DNA of 64,000 nucleotides from an uncultured Verrucomicrobiota bacterium (GTDB taxonomy: Bacteria; Verrucomicrobiota; Verrucomicrobiia; Verrucomicrobiales; Akkermansiaceae), in contig CALMKO010000056.1 in the NCBI GenBank assembly GCA_937867415.1, positions 1 through 64,000 on the forward strand. The letters run 5' to 3'. The notes under the pieces were generated by a model. That model was not told where the DNA came from. It searched no databases and saw nothing but the letters and a program-made list of their open reading frames with translations. How positions within the stretch are numbered: the first letter of the stretch is position 1; each line of letters opens with the position of its first letter. Position numbers and translations under genes: made by a program. Positions 8,548 through 17,026 of the stretch are shown one piece after another.

Positions 8548-11448
8548 ATGATCCGCTCCACCCGCCTCTTGTTGTTTTCCGCCTTCGCCTTGGTTTCCTG
8601 CTGCTTCGCCACCGCCAGCGTGCTTCCGGTGCAACTCCTCTGCGAGTCCACCGAGAACCCGCTTGGCATCGATCAATCAAAGCCGCGACTCGGCTGGCGG
8701 CTGGAATCCAAGGAACCAGGTGCGATCCAGACCGCCTATCAGATCGAAGTCGCCGGTGCCTGGGACAGCGGCCGCGTGGAATCGGATCGCTCCATCGCTA
8801 TCCCTTATGCCGGCAAGACTCTCGAATCCGGAAAAACCTACCATTGGCGCGTCCGCGTCTGGGATCGCAAGGGTGAGGCCTCCCCGTGGAGCGAAGCCGC
8901 GCGCTGGACGATGGGAAAACTCCAACCCAGCGATTGGTCAGCCCAATGGATCGGCCTCGCGGAAAATTCCGGTAAACCCGACCTCGATGGCGTGTCCGTC
9001 ACCAAGGCCACCTACCGCACGTTTGATGGCAAAGTGGAAAAGGATGTGACCGAGCAAATGCGCCGCGTGGTCGAGGAAAAAAAGATGCCCTTCGCGGTGG
9101 ATTTCAATGCCCTCGGCGGCGACATCGCCCCCAACATTGTCAAGGAGCTGGTGGTCGAATACGCCAAAGACGGCAAAACCCTGATTTCCCGTGCCAATGA
9201 TTTCGCCCTGCTCTCCATCCCGCCCGTTCCCGCTGCGAAGGCCGCTCCATGGATTCGGGGCGATTTCAACCTAACAGAAACCCCCAAATCCGCCACCGTC
9301 ACCGTTCACACGCACGCCTACTTCGAGCTCTACATCAATGGCACAAAAGCCCACGACGACGTGCTCACTCCCGCCGTCACCGATGCCAAGGCCCAGACCT
9401 TCACCCTCACCTATGACGTGGCCGGTCTCCTCAAGCCGGGCAAGAACTGCATCGGTCTCTGGCTATCCAAAGGCTGGGCGGAACGCATCGCCGTGCGCGC
9501 CCAACTCGATGCCGTGGTCGGCGACAAACCCATCACCTTCGGGACCAACACCGATTGGAAAACCCGCCCCAGCGGCTACAGCCACATCGGCGGTTGGAGT
9601 TGGGGAAACTTCGGCGGAGAGCGCATCGACGCCGCCGCACACCTGCCCGACTGGTCCCGGCCGGATCTCGATACCACCTCGTGGTCAAATGCAGTCGAAG
9701 CCAGCGCCCCGAAAGGCGCGCCTGTCAACCTCGTCGGACCGCACAACCGCATCGGCGAGCGGATCCCTGCCAAATCGATCACCGAACTCGCAGAAAAACG
9801 TTACGAAATCGACTTCGGCACCAACCTCACCGGCTGGCTGCACTTGAAATTTCCTCCGCTCAAGGCCGGGAAAATCGTCCGCCTGCATTTTGCAGATCGG
9901 ATCTTCCCCGAGGGCATCCACGCTTCACCCATCGGCAACATTGGGGTGAACGGCGGCAGTTGTATCTCATTCTCCCGTGTCGCAGGCGGGCACAATCTCT
10001 ATCAGATCTATAAACAAACCAGCGAGTATGTGCCCACCGGAACGCCCGGCGAGGAATTCAGCCATAAGTTCAACTACGCCGGATTCCGTTATGTCGTCAT
10101 CGAAGGACTAGACAGCCCGCCACGCGTCGAGGACGCCACCGCCTTACTGGTGGAAAGCGATCTAACGGACGCCGGTTCATTCGAGTGCTCGGACCCGCTC
10201 ATCAACCGCATCCACAAGGCGAACCGCTGGACCATGCGGGCCTTGAACCTCGGTGCCTACTATGTCGATTGCCCACACCGCGAGCGCATGGGCTACGGCG
10301 ATGGCCAGGTGGCCCTGCAAGGCATGATGATGAATTTCAACTCCTCGGATTTCTATACCAAGTGGGTCCGCGACTGGCGCTTGGCCTTGGAAGAAAAAAA
10401 CCAGCACCTCCACTACATCGCCCCTCCCTTCGAAAAAACCGGCGGAGGCCCACCATGGCCCGGCAACATCGCACGCATCCCCTGGCAGCATTTTCTGCAC
10501 TATGGAGACCCCGCCATCCTGGAAGACAACATCGCCGCCGCGCGCAGCTATTGCGAGTATCTCGACGGGCGCTCCAAAGATGACGTCCTGCGCGACTGGG
10601 GTGGCGGATTCTCATTCATCGGCGATTGGGTTCCGCCCGGCCGCGGCATGGATACCAACAACTGGCCGAACCAGCAGATGATGGAGTTTTTCTGCAACTG
10701 CTACCGCGTCCACCTCTGGCAACTCGTGGAAAACATGGCCTCCGCCCTCGGCCGCAAGGACGATGCCGAACACGCCCGCAACCGCGCCGCCGCCATCGGC
10801 AAGGCAACCCACGCAGCATTTTATGATGCGGCCAAAAAATGCTATGTCATCGACGAGCAAATCTACTACGCCTTCCCCCTCTTGCTCGGCGTCACCCCGG
10901 AATCCGAGCGCAAGGCGGTGCGAGAAAACCTCGTCCGCTGCATCGTGGAGAAAAACAAAGGCCATCTCGACACCGGAATGTTAGGCACGATGTTGCTCAT
11001 GGAATACCTTCAGAAAATCGGCCGCGACGACCTCATCCTCGGCATCTATCAGAAGAAAGATTACCCCGGCTGGGGCTACATGGTCGAGCAGGGAGCCACC
11101 ACCCTGTGGGAACAATGGAACGGCTATTGGTCGCAAATCCACTCGTGCTTCACCTCTGCCGATAACTGGCTTTACCACGGCCTCGCCGGCATCCGTCCCG
11201 ATCCCGCGAAGCCGGGATTCAAGAATGTCATCATCCAGCCCGCCATCGTCGGCGACATCACCTGGGTCAAAGCCCATCACGACGGCCCCCACGGTCGCAT
11301 CACCAGCCACTGGAAACGCGAGGGAACGAAAATCGAACTCGAGGTAAACATCCCGCCAAACAGCACCGCCACCGTGATCCTGCCCGGCCAGGCACCCAAG
11401 CAGGTGACCTCCGGCACCCACCGGATTCTAAGCCGAGTCGTTGACTAA
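8548..11448 (+). CDS. Alpha-L-rhamnosidase, GH78
   Basis: A 966-residue secreted enzyme expected to hydrolyse terminal alpha-L-rhamnosides in the periplasm or outside the cell. An N-terminal hydrophobic signal ends near ATAS. The early domain with the CESTENPLGID motif is the usual GH78 N-terminal beta-sandwich, followed by a lectin-like sandwich and the (alpha/alpha)6 barrel. The family signature VDCPHRERMGYGDGQ lies near residue 572 and GATTLWEQWNGY near residue 848; acidic residues in these segments are part of the GH78 active site. Length fits the family. The start is ATG at 8548, 62 bases after a perfect operator, so it is probably under the same control as GH95 and two PATR genes. The rhamnosyl substrate cannot be told from sequence. 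Confidence 0.93.
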   Translation: MIRSTRLLLFSAFALVSCCFATASVLPVQLLCESTENPLGIDQSKPRLGWRLESKEPGAIQTAYQIEVAGAWDSGRVESDRSIAIPYAGKTLESGKTYHWRVRVWDRKGEASPWSEAARWTMGKLQPSDWSAQWIGLAENSGKPDLDGVSVTKATYRTFDGKVEKDVTEQMRRVVEEKKMPFAVDFNALGGDIAPNIVKELVVEYAKDGKTLISRANDFALLSIPPVPAAKAAPWIRGDFNLTETPKSATVTVHTHAYFELYINGTKAHDDVLTPAVTDAKAQTFTLTYDVAGLLKPGKNCIGLWLSKGWAERIAVRAQLDAVVGDKPITFGTNTDWKTRPSGYSHIGGWSWGNFGGERIDAAAHLPDWSRPDLDTTSWSNAVEASAPKGAPVNLVGPHNRIGERIPAKSITELAEKRYEIDFGTNLTGWLHLKFPPLKAGKIVRLHFADRIFPEGIHASPIGNIGVNGGSCISFSRVAGGHNLYQIYKQTSEYVPTGTPGEEFSHKFNYAGFRYVVIEGLDSPPRVEDATALLVESDLTDAGSFECSDPLINRIHKANRWTMRALNLGAYYVDCPHRERMGYGDGQVALQGMMMNFNSSDFYTKWVRDWRLALEEKNQHLHYIAPPFEKTGGGPPWPGNIARIPWQHFLHYGDPAILEDNIAAARSYCEYLDGRSKDDVLRDWGGGFSFIGDWVPPGRGMDTNNWPNQQMMEFFCNCYRVHLWQLVENMASALGRKDDAEHARNRAAAIGKATHAAFYDAAKKCYVIDEQIYYAFPLLLGVTPESERKAVRENLVRCIVEKNKGHLDTGMLGTMLLMEYLQKIGRDDLILGIYQKKDYPGWGYMVEQGATTLWEQWNGYWSQIHSCFTSADNWLYHGLAGIRPDPAKPGFKNVIIQPAIVGDITWVKAHHDGPHGRITSHWKREGTKIELEVNIPPNSTATVILPGQAPKQVTSGTHRILSRVVD

Positions 11449-11578
11449 CCGCATCCCGGTGCCCGAGCTCGTAAAAAGTGCCCCTGCCCCGCCCCGGTAA
11501 TCCTCCTTGGCAGGCTCTTCTGACCTCGCTTCCTTGGTTCGTGGATCGCCCGATGGACACGCTCCCGGCCGCATGCCC

Positions 11579-11598
11579 GGCGGCAGGAGACTGCTGCC
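11579..11598. terminator. Hairpin between convergent genes, possible terminator
   Basis: GGCGGCAG-GAGA-CTGCTGCC forms a hairpin with one mismatch in the 186-base gap between the GH78 stop (11448) and the GH106-like stop (11635, minus strand). It could serve both genes. There is no clear U-tract on either side, so intrinsic termination is uncertain. Confidence 0.3.
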
Positions 11599-11634
11599 GA
11601 ACCATCGCCCCGCCCGCGATCTGCTAGATACGCC

Positions 11635-14295
11635 TCATTCCTCCATCAGCAAGGACACCGGCCCGCACAACCCTGAGTCCATGGGCAGCCATGACGAAGC
11701 GTCGAATGCGCCGTAGCGGATACTGACGAAATTGATCTCATGGAAGATCTTCCACTTCTCGCCCACCCGGTCCATCCGGGCGATGCGATTGGCGGCCAGA
11801 TTGGTCACCTCGATCACGAGTTGATTGTTGCCCCCTCCCAACATGTCCGTCACATCAAGCCGATAAGGAGGGAACCAGCAGGTCCCGGCGTTCTTGCCAT
11901 TCACACTGACGCGCGCGGTCACCTCGACACGCCCAAGATCAAGAAACACGCGCCTGGCCGGTTTCTCCCGGAGATCAAAGTTCGCTGAATAGCGGACCGA
12001 TCCCGAAAAGTCCCGCGTCCCCATCAATCCCAGGGTAGTCCAGGATCCCAGCAGGTGGGTCGTGAATGGCTCCGGCCTCGTCGGACCGCCCTCCATGAAC
12101 TCGACTCGCCACGGGCCGCCCACCGGCATGGGCGAGAGTTTTGCCGGTTCGCTCCATTTCGCCGCAGAAGGTGCTTGTTTGTCAAAGGTGCGCAAGACCA
12201 CCGACGCACCCGGCTCCAGCACAACACGCGGACCATGGCCTCGTTTGCCGACCGACGACTCCACCAACATGCCAGGCTTGTCCGACCATGGGTCGAGCCT
12301 TACCACCGCCGCATGCCGGACGCCTAGCTCGATCACCTCGTCTAACGGATGATCGGTCGGATTGACCAAAAAATACCAATACCCATCTTCGACCCTCCGC
12401 CGGATGAAGCGCAGTTCCTCGCCAGCCCAGCGTTCGCGCCTGATTTTCAGCGACGCAAGCGCCGGCCCCGGATCCGCCGGCATGACCACAAGACTGGGGA
12501 TGCCGCCCGCTTCGTCACGCAAACTGCGGAGCTTCGCCCTGCGGGCATCCAGCTCAACCAGCCCCGGCACATCCTCCGGCAGGTTTTCTTGGAAACAGAC
12601 TTTGGCACCCGCCCTTGCGAGCGAAAGGAGCTTCTCCATCGTCGCGACAGGCATGTGGCGGGTTTTGGGCACCACCAGCACCTCGAAGGCATTCAACCCA
12701 AGCTGGATTTTCCCATTCTTGAATTCAGCCTGTTGCAGCAGCGCGTCCGACGCGCTATCCAGGGTGTAACCTTCTCCCATGAGCTGCATCGCGAGGCGGT
12801 GGTAGGAAGTTGGCCACAACCAACGGTTCTGGCTGTGCAAGGAAAACAAGGGCAACCCTATAGCTCCATCATGCAGGATATCATGGTAAGGAAAATAGAG
12901 CAACACGTCGGACGAAGGTAGCCCGGACTGCAGGACCGACTGGCAGCGCCGGATATAGGCATTGAATGCCGGAAGGTCGCGCCACAGCCCGCCCTGCGGC
13001 CCCATGTGCGTCGAGGCATAAAACAACCACCCGGGCCAGGCGGCGTCGGAGGGCGAATGCGGGATGCCATGAAACAACAGATGATTCACACCGGACAGGA
13101 AAAGGAAATCCGCCGCACGCTTGAGTTCCTCCGGCTTCACGCGGAAATGCTCGTCCAGCCAGGTGAACGACTCGGCCGAAACGAGCTTGCGCCCGGTCGC
13201 GTGCGCCGCCGACACCGCAAGCCGCATCATGGGGAGTTGATTGTCCTCGATATGACGGAAGATCTCCGTTTCAGGGATGTCCGCGACCGCATAGTGATCA
13301 AGCAGGTTGCCCGGCGAGCCGTGCGCCTGATTGCGGGTCAGGCTGCCGGTTTTCCCCGCCCAGTCATGCCAGGCCGAGAGGTAGCCCGTATGCATCTCAC
13401 CCATGGTGGCGCGATAGTCGGCGCGCACGCGGGTCACCGCATCCGGCCCCCCTTTGCCGGCCAACTCGGGCAGATGATCCTCCAGCTTGTAGCCACGCAA
13501 GCGGTGGAAATCCACCAGCATCTCCGGACTGGCGGAAGCTCCATAGTACTCGAAGGAATCATGGAAGTGCGCCCGTGGAAACGGTGCGTCGAATCCGGCG
13601 AAGGCCTGGTCAAAGCGTGCCAAATAATGATCGATGGCCGGCTTGGAAAAGGGATCGACCACGAAGCCCTGTGCACCGGGTGCCGCGCGCTTGACTTGCT
13701 GGATACCGGAGCGGAGGACCAAGCCGCGCAGCTCAGCTCCCGACATCTCCGCAGGGGGCGGCGTGCCTTCGGTGACGTTTTTCGTGACATCGCTCCATGC
13801 GCCGTCCTTGCCTCTCACCATCGCCACCAGCATACGCCCTTGCGGACGTTCCGGCCATTTGCCCGCCTCCACTTTCGCCTCCCAGGGATGCAGCGCTGCC
13901 GAGGCGGTGTCCTTGCCGACCCATGGTCCGCCGAACGGCCAGCCGGTCCCGGTGGTGAGATCCATGCCGATGCCGAGCCGCTTCGCCTCTCTGGCCGTGT
14001 GCGCAAGGATGTCCATCCAGCGCGGTGAGAGGAAATCGATGTGCAGCGCCTCCTGACCTTGAACCCCGTAAATCGGACAAATTTCCACACCACCGATTCC
14101 AGCGCCCGCAAAGGCCTCCAGTTCCCGACTGATTTCCGCCTCGCTAACCGCGCTGCCCAACCACCACCAACGAGTCCATGGCTTCTGCTCCTTCGTAGCC
14201 TCCGGCCAACCAACATCCGCCATAGCCACAGGCGGCACGCATGGCATTAGGGATAAAACGAAAAGGACAATACGGGAAAATCGGAAGGGTTTCAT
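11635..14295 (-). CDS. GH106-like glycoside hydrolase (probable alpha-L-rhamnosidase)
   Basis: An 886-residue secreted protein. The start is placed at the ATG at 14295 because it begins a clear signal peptide (KPFRFSRIVLFVLSLMP, cut near VAMA); an upstream in-frame start would give an implausible leader. Near the N-terminus RWWWLGSAVSEAEISRELEA and GIGGVEICPIYG are typical of the GH106 TIM-barrel opening, and GMDLTTGTGWPFGGPWVG is the conserved strand that follows. A galactose-binding-like sandwich is seen at the C-terminus (ARVSVNGKNAGTCWFPPYRLDV). GH106 enzymes remove alpha-L-rhamnose from pectic rhamnogalacturonans; this exact specificity is inferred. It is divergent from GH43 at 14625 and convergent with GH78. 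It shares its family with 33813-36872, but the two are diverged. Confidence 0.82.
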   Translation of the reverse strand: MKPFRFSRIVLFVLSLMPCVPPVAMADVGWPEATKEQKPWTRWWWLGSAVSEAEISRELEAFAGAGIGGVEICPIYGVQGQEALHIDFLSPRWMDILAHTAREAKRLGIGMDLTTGTGWPFGGPWVGKDTASAALHPWEAKVEAGKWPERPQGRMLVAMVRGKDGAWSDVTKNVTEGTPPPAEMSGAELRGLVLRSGIQQVKRAAPGAQGFVVDPFSKPAIDHYLARFDQAFAGFDAPFPRAHFHDSFEYYGASASPEMLVDFHRLRGYKLEDHLPELAGKGGPDAVTRVRADYRATMGEMHTGYLSAWHDWAGKTGSLTRNQAHGSPGNLLDHYAVADIPETEIFRHIEDNQLPMMRLAVSAAHATGRKLVSAESFTWLDEHFRVKPEELKRAADFLFLSGVNHLLFHGIPHSPSDAAWPGWLFYASTHMGPQGGLWRDLPAFNAYIRRCQSVLQSGLPSSDVLLYFPYHDILHDGAIGLPLFSLHSQNRWLWPTSYHRLAMQLMGEGYTLDSASDALLQQAEFKNGKIQLGLNAFEVLVVPKTRHMPVATMEKLLSLARAGAKVCFQENLPEDVPGLVELDARRAKLRSLRDEAGGIPSLVVMPADPGPALASLKIRRERWAGEELRFIRRRVEDGYWYFLVNPTDHPLDEVIELGVRHAAVVRLDPWSDKPGMLVESSVGKRGHGPRVVLEPGASVVLRTFDKQAPSAAKWSEPAKLSPMPVGGPWRVEFMEGGPTRPEPFTTHLLGSWTTLGLMGTRDFSGSVRYSANFDLREKPARRVFLDLGRVEVTARVSVNGKNAGTCWFPPYRLDVTDMLGGGNNQLVIEVTNLAANRIARMDRVGEKWKIFHEINFVSIRYGAFDASSWLPMDSGLCGPVSLLMEE

Positions 14296-14433
14296 TGCTG
14301 GGGTCTTGTATCGCTGACAGACCAGCGGGAGACAATCGCGAAATGGACGCACCTCAAGGACGCCAGCCAACTCCAGGGAAATGCTCCGACATCCGGATAT
14401 CTAGAATCCGCGCAAAATCCCGCTGCCCACCAC

Positions 14434-14473
14434 CTCCAGCATCTTTGTCGTAGCCGCGACAATGATGCTGGAG
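14434..14473. repeat. REP-like palindrome, copy 1
   Basis: An inverted repeat with 17-base arms and one mismatch: CTCCAGCATCTTTGTCG, loop TAGCCG, then CGACAATGATGCTGGAG. It lies in the 329-base divergent gap between the GH106-like and GH43 genes. Its core ATCTTTGTCG recurs in the palindrome at 33628-33670, so both may belong to one intergenic repeat family. Confidence 0.6.
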
Positions 14474-14490
14474 ACTTCCCTGATACCGAT

Positions 14491-14510
14491 TCATGAATGT
14501 TTACTCATGA
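14491..14510. promoter_or_regulatory. Candidate operator in divergent GH106/GH43 promoter
   Basis: TCATGAAT-GTTT-ACTCATGA has the same 8-4-8 layout as the TGTCGCAT operators, with one mismatch between the arms, but a different sequence. It sits 114 bases before the GH43 start and 195 bases before the GH106-like start. It could bind a LacI/GntR-type regulator serving both genes. The only evidence is symmetry and position. Confidence 0.35.
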
Positions 14511-14624
14511 TTCCATCATAAAGATACCATCTCGATCCGGCAGTATCAAATCAGCGTTCTTATCATCGTCGCAGCTTCAAGATTCGCTTGGCTGAACACG
14601 GAACGATGAGCTAGGTTTCCCTCG

Positions 14625-16337
14625 ATGAAAACACAGCGGATCTTGAGGTTGTTGATGGCTTGTTGCACGGTTACTCCTGTGGTTGCGTCTCTGGATGCAG
14701 AACCGGTTCCAGCAGCTCCGCGTCCGTTCTTTTCCACAGGCAATCCCATCCTGAGCGACGGATCATACTATACGGCGGATCCGGCACCACTTTCACATGA
14801 TGGAAAACTCTATCTGCATGTAGGCCGCGACGAGCCGGAGTTATATCAAGGCGGCTTCGTAATGAACGAATACGCGGTCCTCTCGACCGAGAATCCCTCA
14901 TCAGGAAACTGGACGCTGCACCCGCGTAACCTCGCGCCCGGAGAGGTCTTCTCGTGGGCCACCGGAAAGAAGGCATTTGCGGGGCATTGCCTCCGCGGCA
15001 AGGATGGCAGGTTCTATTGGTACGTGCCCGTGGAGGCAAAGGACGGTGCCTTGCGGATGGCCATCGGCGTGGCGGTTTCAGATAGTCCGCTCGGCCCTTG
15101 GAAGGACCCGATCGGAAAACCGCTGGTCACCTGGAACGATGTCTTCGGCGAGAGTGACCGCGGCCAGGAAGTCATCGATCCCCACACGTTCATCGATGAA
15201 GATGGTAAGGTCTATCTTTACTGGGGCTCATGGGGCGTGGCACGGGTCGTGGAGTTATCCGCCACGATGACTGAAAAGGCCGGAGAAATCCGCACCATGC
15301 AGGGACTTGATTCGTTTTTCGAAGCTCCATGGGTGGTCAAGCGCCATGGTGTCTATCACATGGTGTATGACTGGAAACGCGGCGGCTCGCAGTGGACACC
15401 CTCGAACTATCAGGCCTGCATCGGCCACGCCACAGCGGCCTCCCCCGCCGGGCCCTGGACCTTCCGTGAGATCATTCTCAGCGGCACTTCCGCCACCACC
15501 GTGCACCCATCGATCATCGAACAGGGCGGAAAATGGTGGGTCACCTATCACACCCGTGATGCCAAGGACGGCGGGCATTTCCGCCGCTCGGTCGCGATCG
15601 ATGAAATGAAATGGGATGGCGACCGCATCCTACCGGTGACTCCCACGCGGGCCCGTCCGCCGGAGTTCAATCTAACAAACAATCTGGCCCGCGACGCCAA
15701 GGCAAGCGTGTCGTTCGCCGAGCAACCGCCGACCACCATCGCAGCGCTCCACGACGGGCGGGTGACCTCGGTGCGTTTGCCGCCCGACCAGTGGGGCAAC
15801 TACCGTGGCAATACGAATACCGTGGAGAGCGACTGGATCCGCTATGATTGGGACATGCCCGTGCGCATCGAAGGCGCGGGCATCATGTTTCACCAGGACC
15901 CGAACTGGACCCGCCCGCCGGCACGTTGGACGATGGAATACATGGATGACAAAGGCGCTTGGCAGGCGGTTCGCGGTGCCACCTATCCCACGGAACCGGA
16001 TCGCTGGCATGACCTGAAATTCGAGCCCGTCACGACGCGCGCCCTGCGGGCCATCATCCACGGACAGAAAAACGACTCGCATTTCCATTCCGTCCTCGTT
16101 TCCGAATTTGAAGTGCATGGCGTGCAGGTGAAGGAGTTGCCTGTGATCGAAGTCCCCATGAAAAACGGAAGCCCCGAGCTTCCCCCAAGGATCGACCTTG
16201 AATTCCCCGGGGCAGGCATGCTGCCGGTGAAATTGCTGTGGCGGAAACTGCCAGCAGGCAACGGTGAATTCGTAGCAGAAGCCCGGGCCATCGGGCAGGC
16301 CGCTGCATACATCCGGGCACGTCTGCGGAATGAATGA
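14625..16337 (+). CDS. GH43-type glycosidase with discoidin-like domain
   Basis: A 570-residue secreted enzyme of the five-bladed beta-propeller GH43 type, which usually acts as an arabinofuranosidase, xylosidase or galactosidase by an inverting mechanism. A signal peptide covers about residues 1-25. The three expected acidic residues are visible: D52 in YYTADPA (base), D185 in VIDPHTF (pKa modulator) and E233 in FFEAPWV (acid). After residue 345 an F5/8C-like domain follows (SDWIRYDWDMPVRIEGAG, then RALRAIIHGQ), then a short tail. Start ATG 14625 begins the signal peptide. Subfamily and substrate are not assigned. It is divergent from the GH106-like gene and may share its promoter region. 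Confidence 0.88.
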   Translation: MKTQRILRLLMACCTVTPVVASLDAEPVPAAPRPFFSTGNPILSDGSYYTADPAPLSHDGKLYLHVGRDEPELYQGGFVMNEYAVLSTENPSSGNWTLHPRNLAPGEVFSWATGKKAFAGHCLRGKDGRFYWYVPVEAKDGALRMAIGVAVSDSPLGPWKDPIGKPLVTWNDVFGESDRGQEVIDPHTFIDEDGKVYLYWGSWGVARVVELSATMTEKAGEIRTMQGLDSFFEAPWVVKRHGVYHMVYDWKRGGSQWTPSNYQACIGHATAASPAGPWTFREIILSGTSATTVHPSIIEQGGKWWVTYHTRDAKDGGHFRRSVAIDEMKWDGDRILPVTPTRARPPEFNLTNNLARDAKASVSFAEQPPTTIAALHDGRVTSVRLPPDQWGNYRGNTNTVESDWIRYDWDMPVRIEGAGIMFHQDPNWTRPPARWTMEYMDDKGAWQAVRGATYPTEPDRWHDLKFEPVTTRALRAIIHGQKNDSHFHSVLVSEFEVHGVQVKELPVIEVPMKNGSPELPPRIDLEFPGAGMLPVKLLWRKLPAGNGEFVAEARAIGQAAAYIRARLRNE

Positions 16338-16377
16338 CATGTGCAGACGATTGCATATCAATGGAATGCAATGTCAT
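16334..16377. repeat. Nested inverted repeats overlapping the GH43 stop
   Basis: Two nested perfect inverted repeats: ATGACAT (16334-16340) with ATGTCAT (16371-16377), and ATTGCAT (16350-16356) with ATGCAAT (16366-16372). This could be an end-of-transcript hairpin for GH43 or an operator in front of the sigma factor gene. There is no T-tract after it. Confidence 0.35.
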
Positions 16378-16468
16378 GTCGCCAAACAAAGCATCTTGAT
16401 CCCCATCGCCCGGGAGGGCAGCGCTGAAAAAGATTGCATCCGCCACACCCCGGACCAAGAGTCCTTGA

Positions 16469-17026
16469 GTGAGCGGTTTGTTTACTCATTCCGAGTCGGA
16501 TTCGTCCCGATGGTTGCCGGAGGTTTATCAGGAACTCCGCAACCTGGCGGCCGCACGCATGGCCCGCGAGGCAGGTGGCCTGACGCTCCAGCCCACCGCC
16601 CTTGTCCATGAGGCGTGGATGAAGCTGACTCTTCGCGATGACCGGAAATGGAACAACCGTGAGCACTTTTTCCGCTCTGCCGCCCTCGCCATGCGCCGGA
16701 TCCTGGTGGAAAGCGCCCGCCGCAAACGCCGCCGCAACGAGTTGCTTGAGTCCGACCCGCCACTCGACAGCAAACGGGAATTCCTTGCCGAGACACCCGC
16801 GGATCGATTGCTCCGCATCGATGAAAACCTGAAGAAACTCGAAGCCCAGGACCCGGAAAGCGCCCGCGTGGTCATCCTCAAATTCTTCGGTGGTCTGACC
16901 AACCGCGAGGTGGCCGAATCCCTCGGCGTGACCGAACGCACCGTCGAACGGCACTGGGCCTATGCGAGGTCCACACTCCTGACCATGATCCAGAATGACG
17001 AGAATCCTTCCGAGAACCCGTCATGA
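16469..17026 (+). CDS. ECF-type RNA polymerase sigma factor (TIGR02999-like)
   Basis: A 185-residue sigma-70 family protein of the kind found beside Ser/Thr kinases in Planctomycetes, Acidobacteria and Verrucomicrobia. Region 2 is represented by PTALVHEAWMKL and HFFRSAALAMRRILVESARR; the region 4 helix-turn-helix is near the C-terminus (FFGGLTNREVAESLGVTERT, followed by VERHWAYARSTLL). The start is a GTG at 16469. The gene overlaps the kinase by ATGA (17023-17026), so the two are translationally coupled. Activity is probably set by the kinase rather than by a classical anti-sigma factor, as proposed for this group; that is inference. Confidence 0.9.
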   Translation: MSGLFTHSESDSSRWLPEVYQELRNLAAARMAREAGGLTLQPTALVHEAWMKLTLRDDRKWNNREHFFRSAALAMRRILVESARRKRRRNELLESDPPLDSKREFLAETPADRLLRIDENLKKLEAQDPESARVVILKFFGGLTNREVAESLGVTERTVERHWAYARSTLLTMIQNDENPSENPS

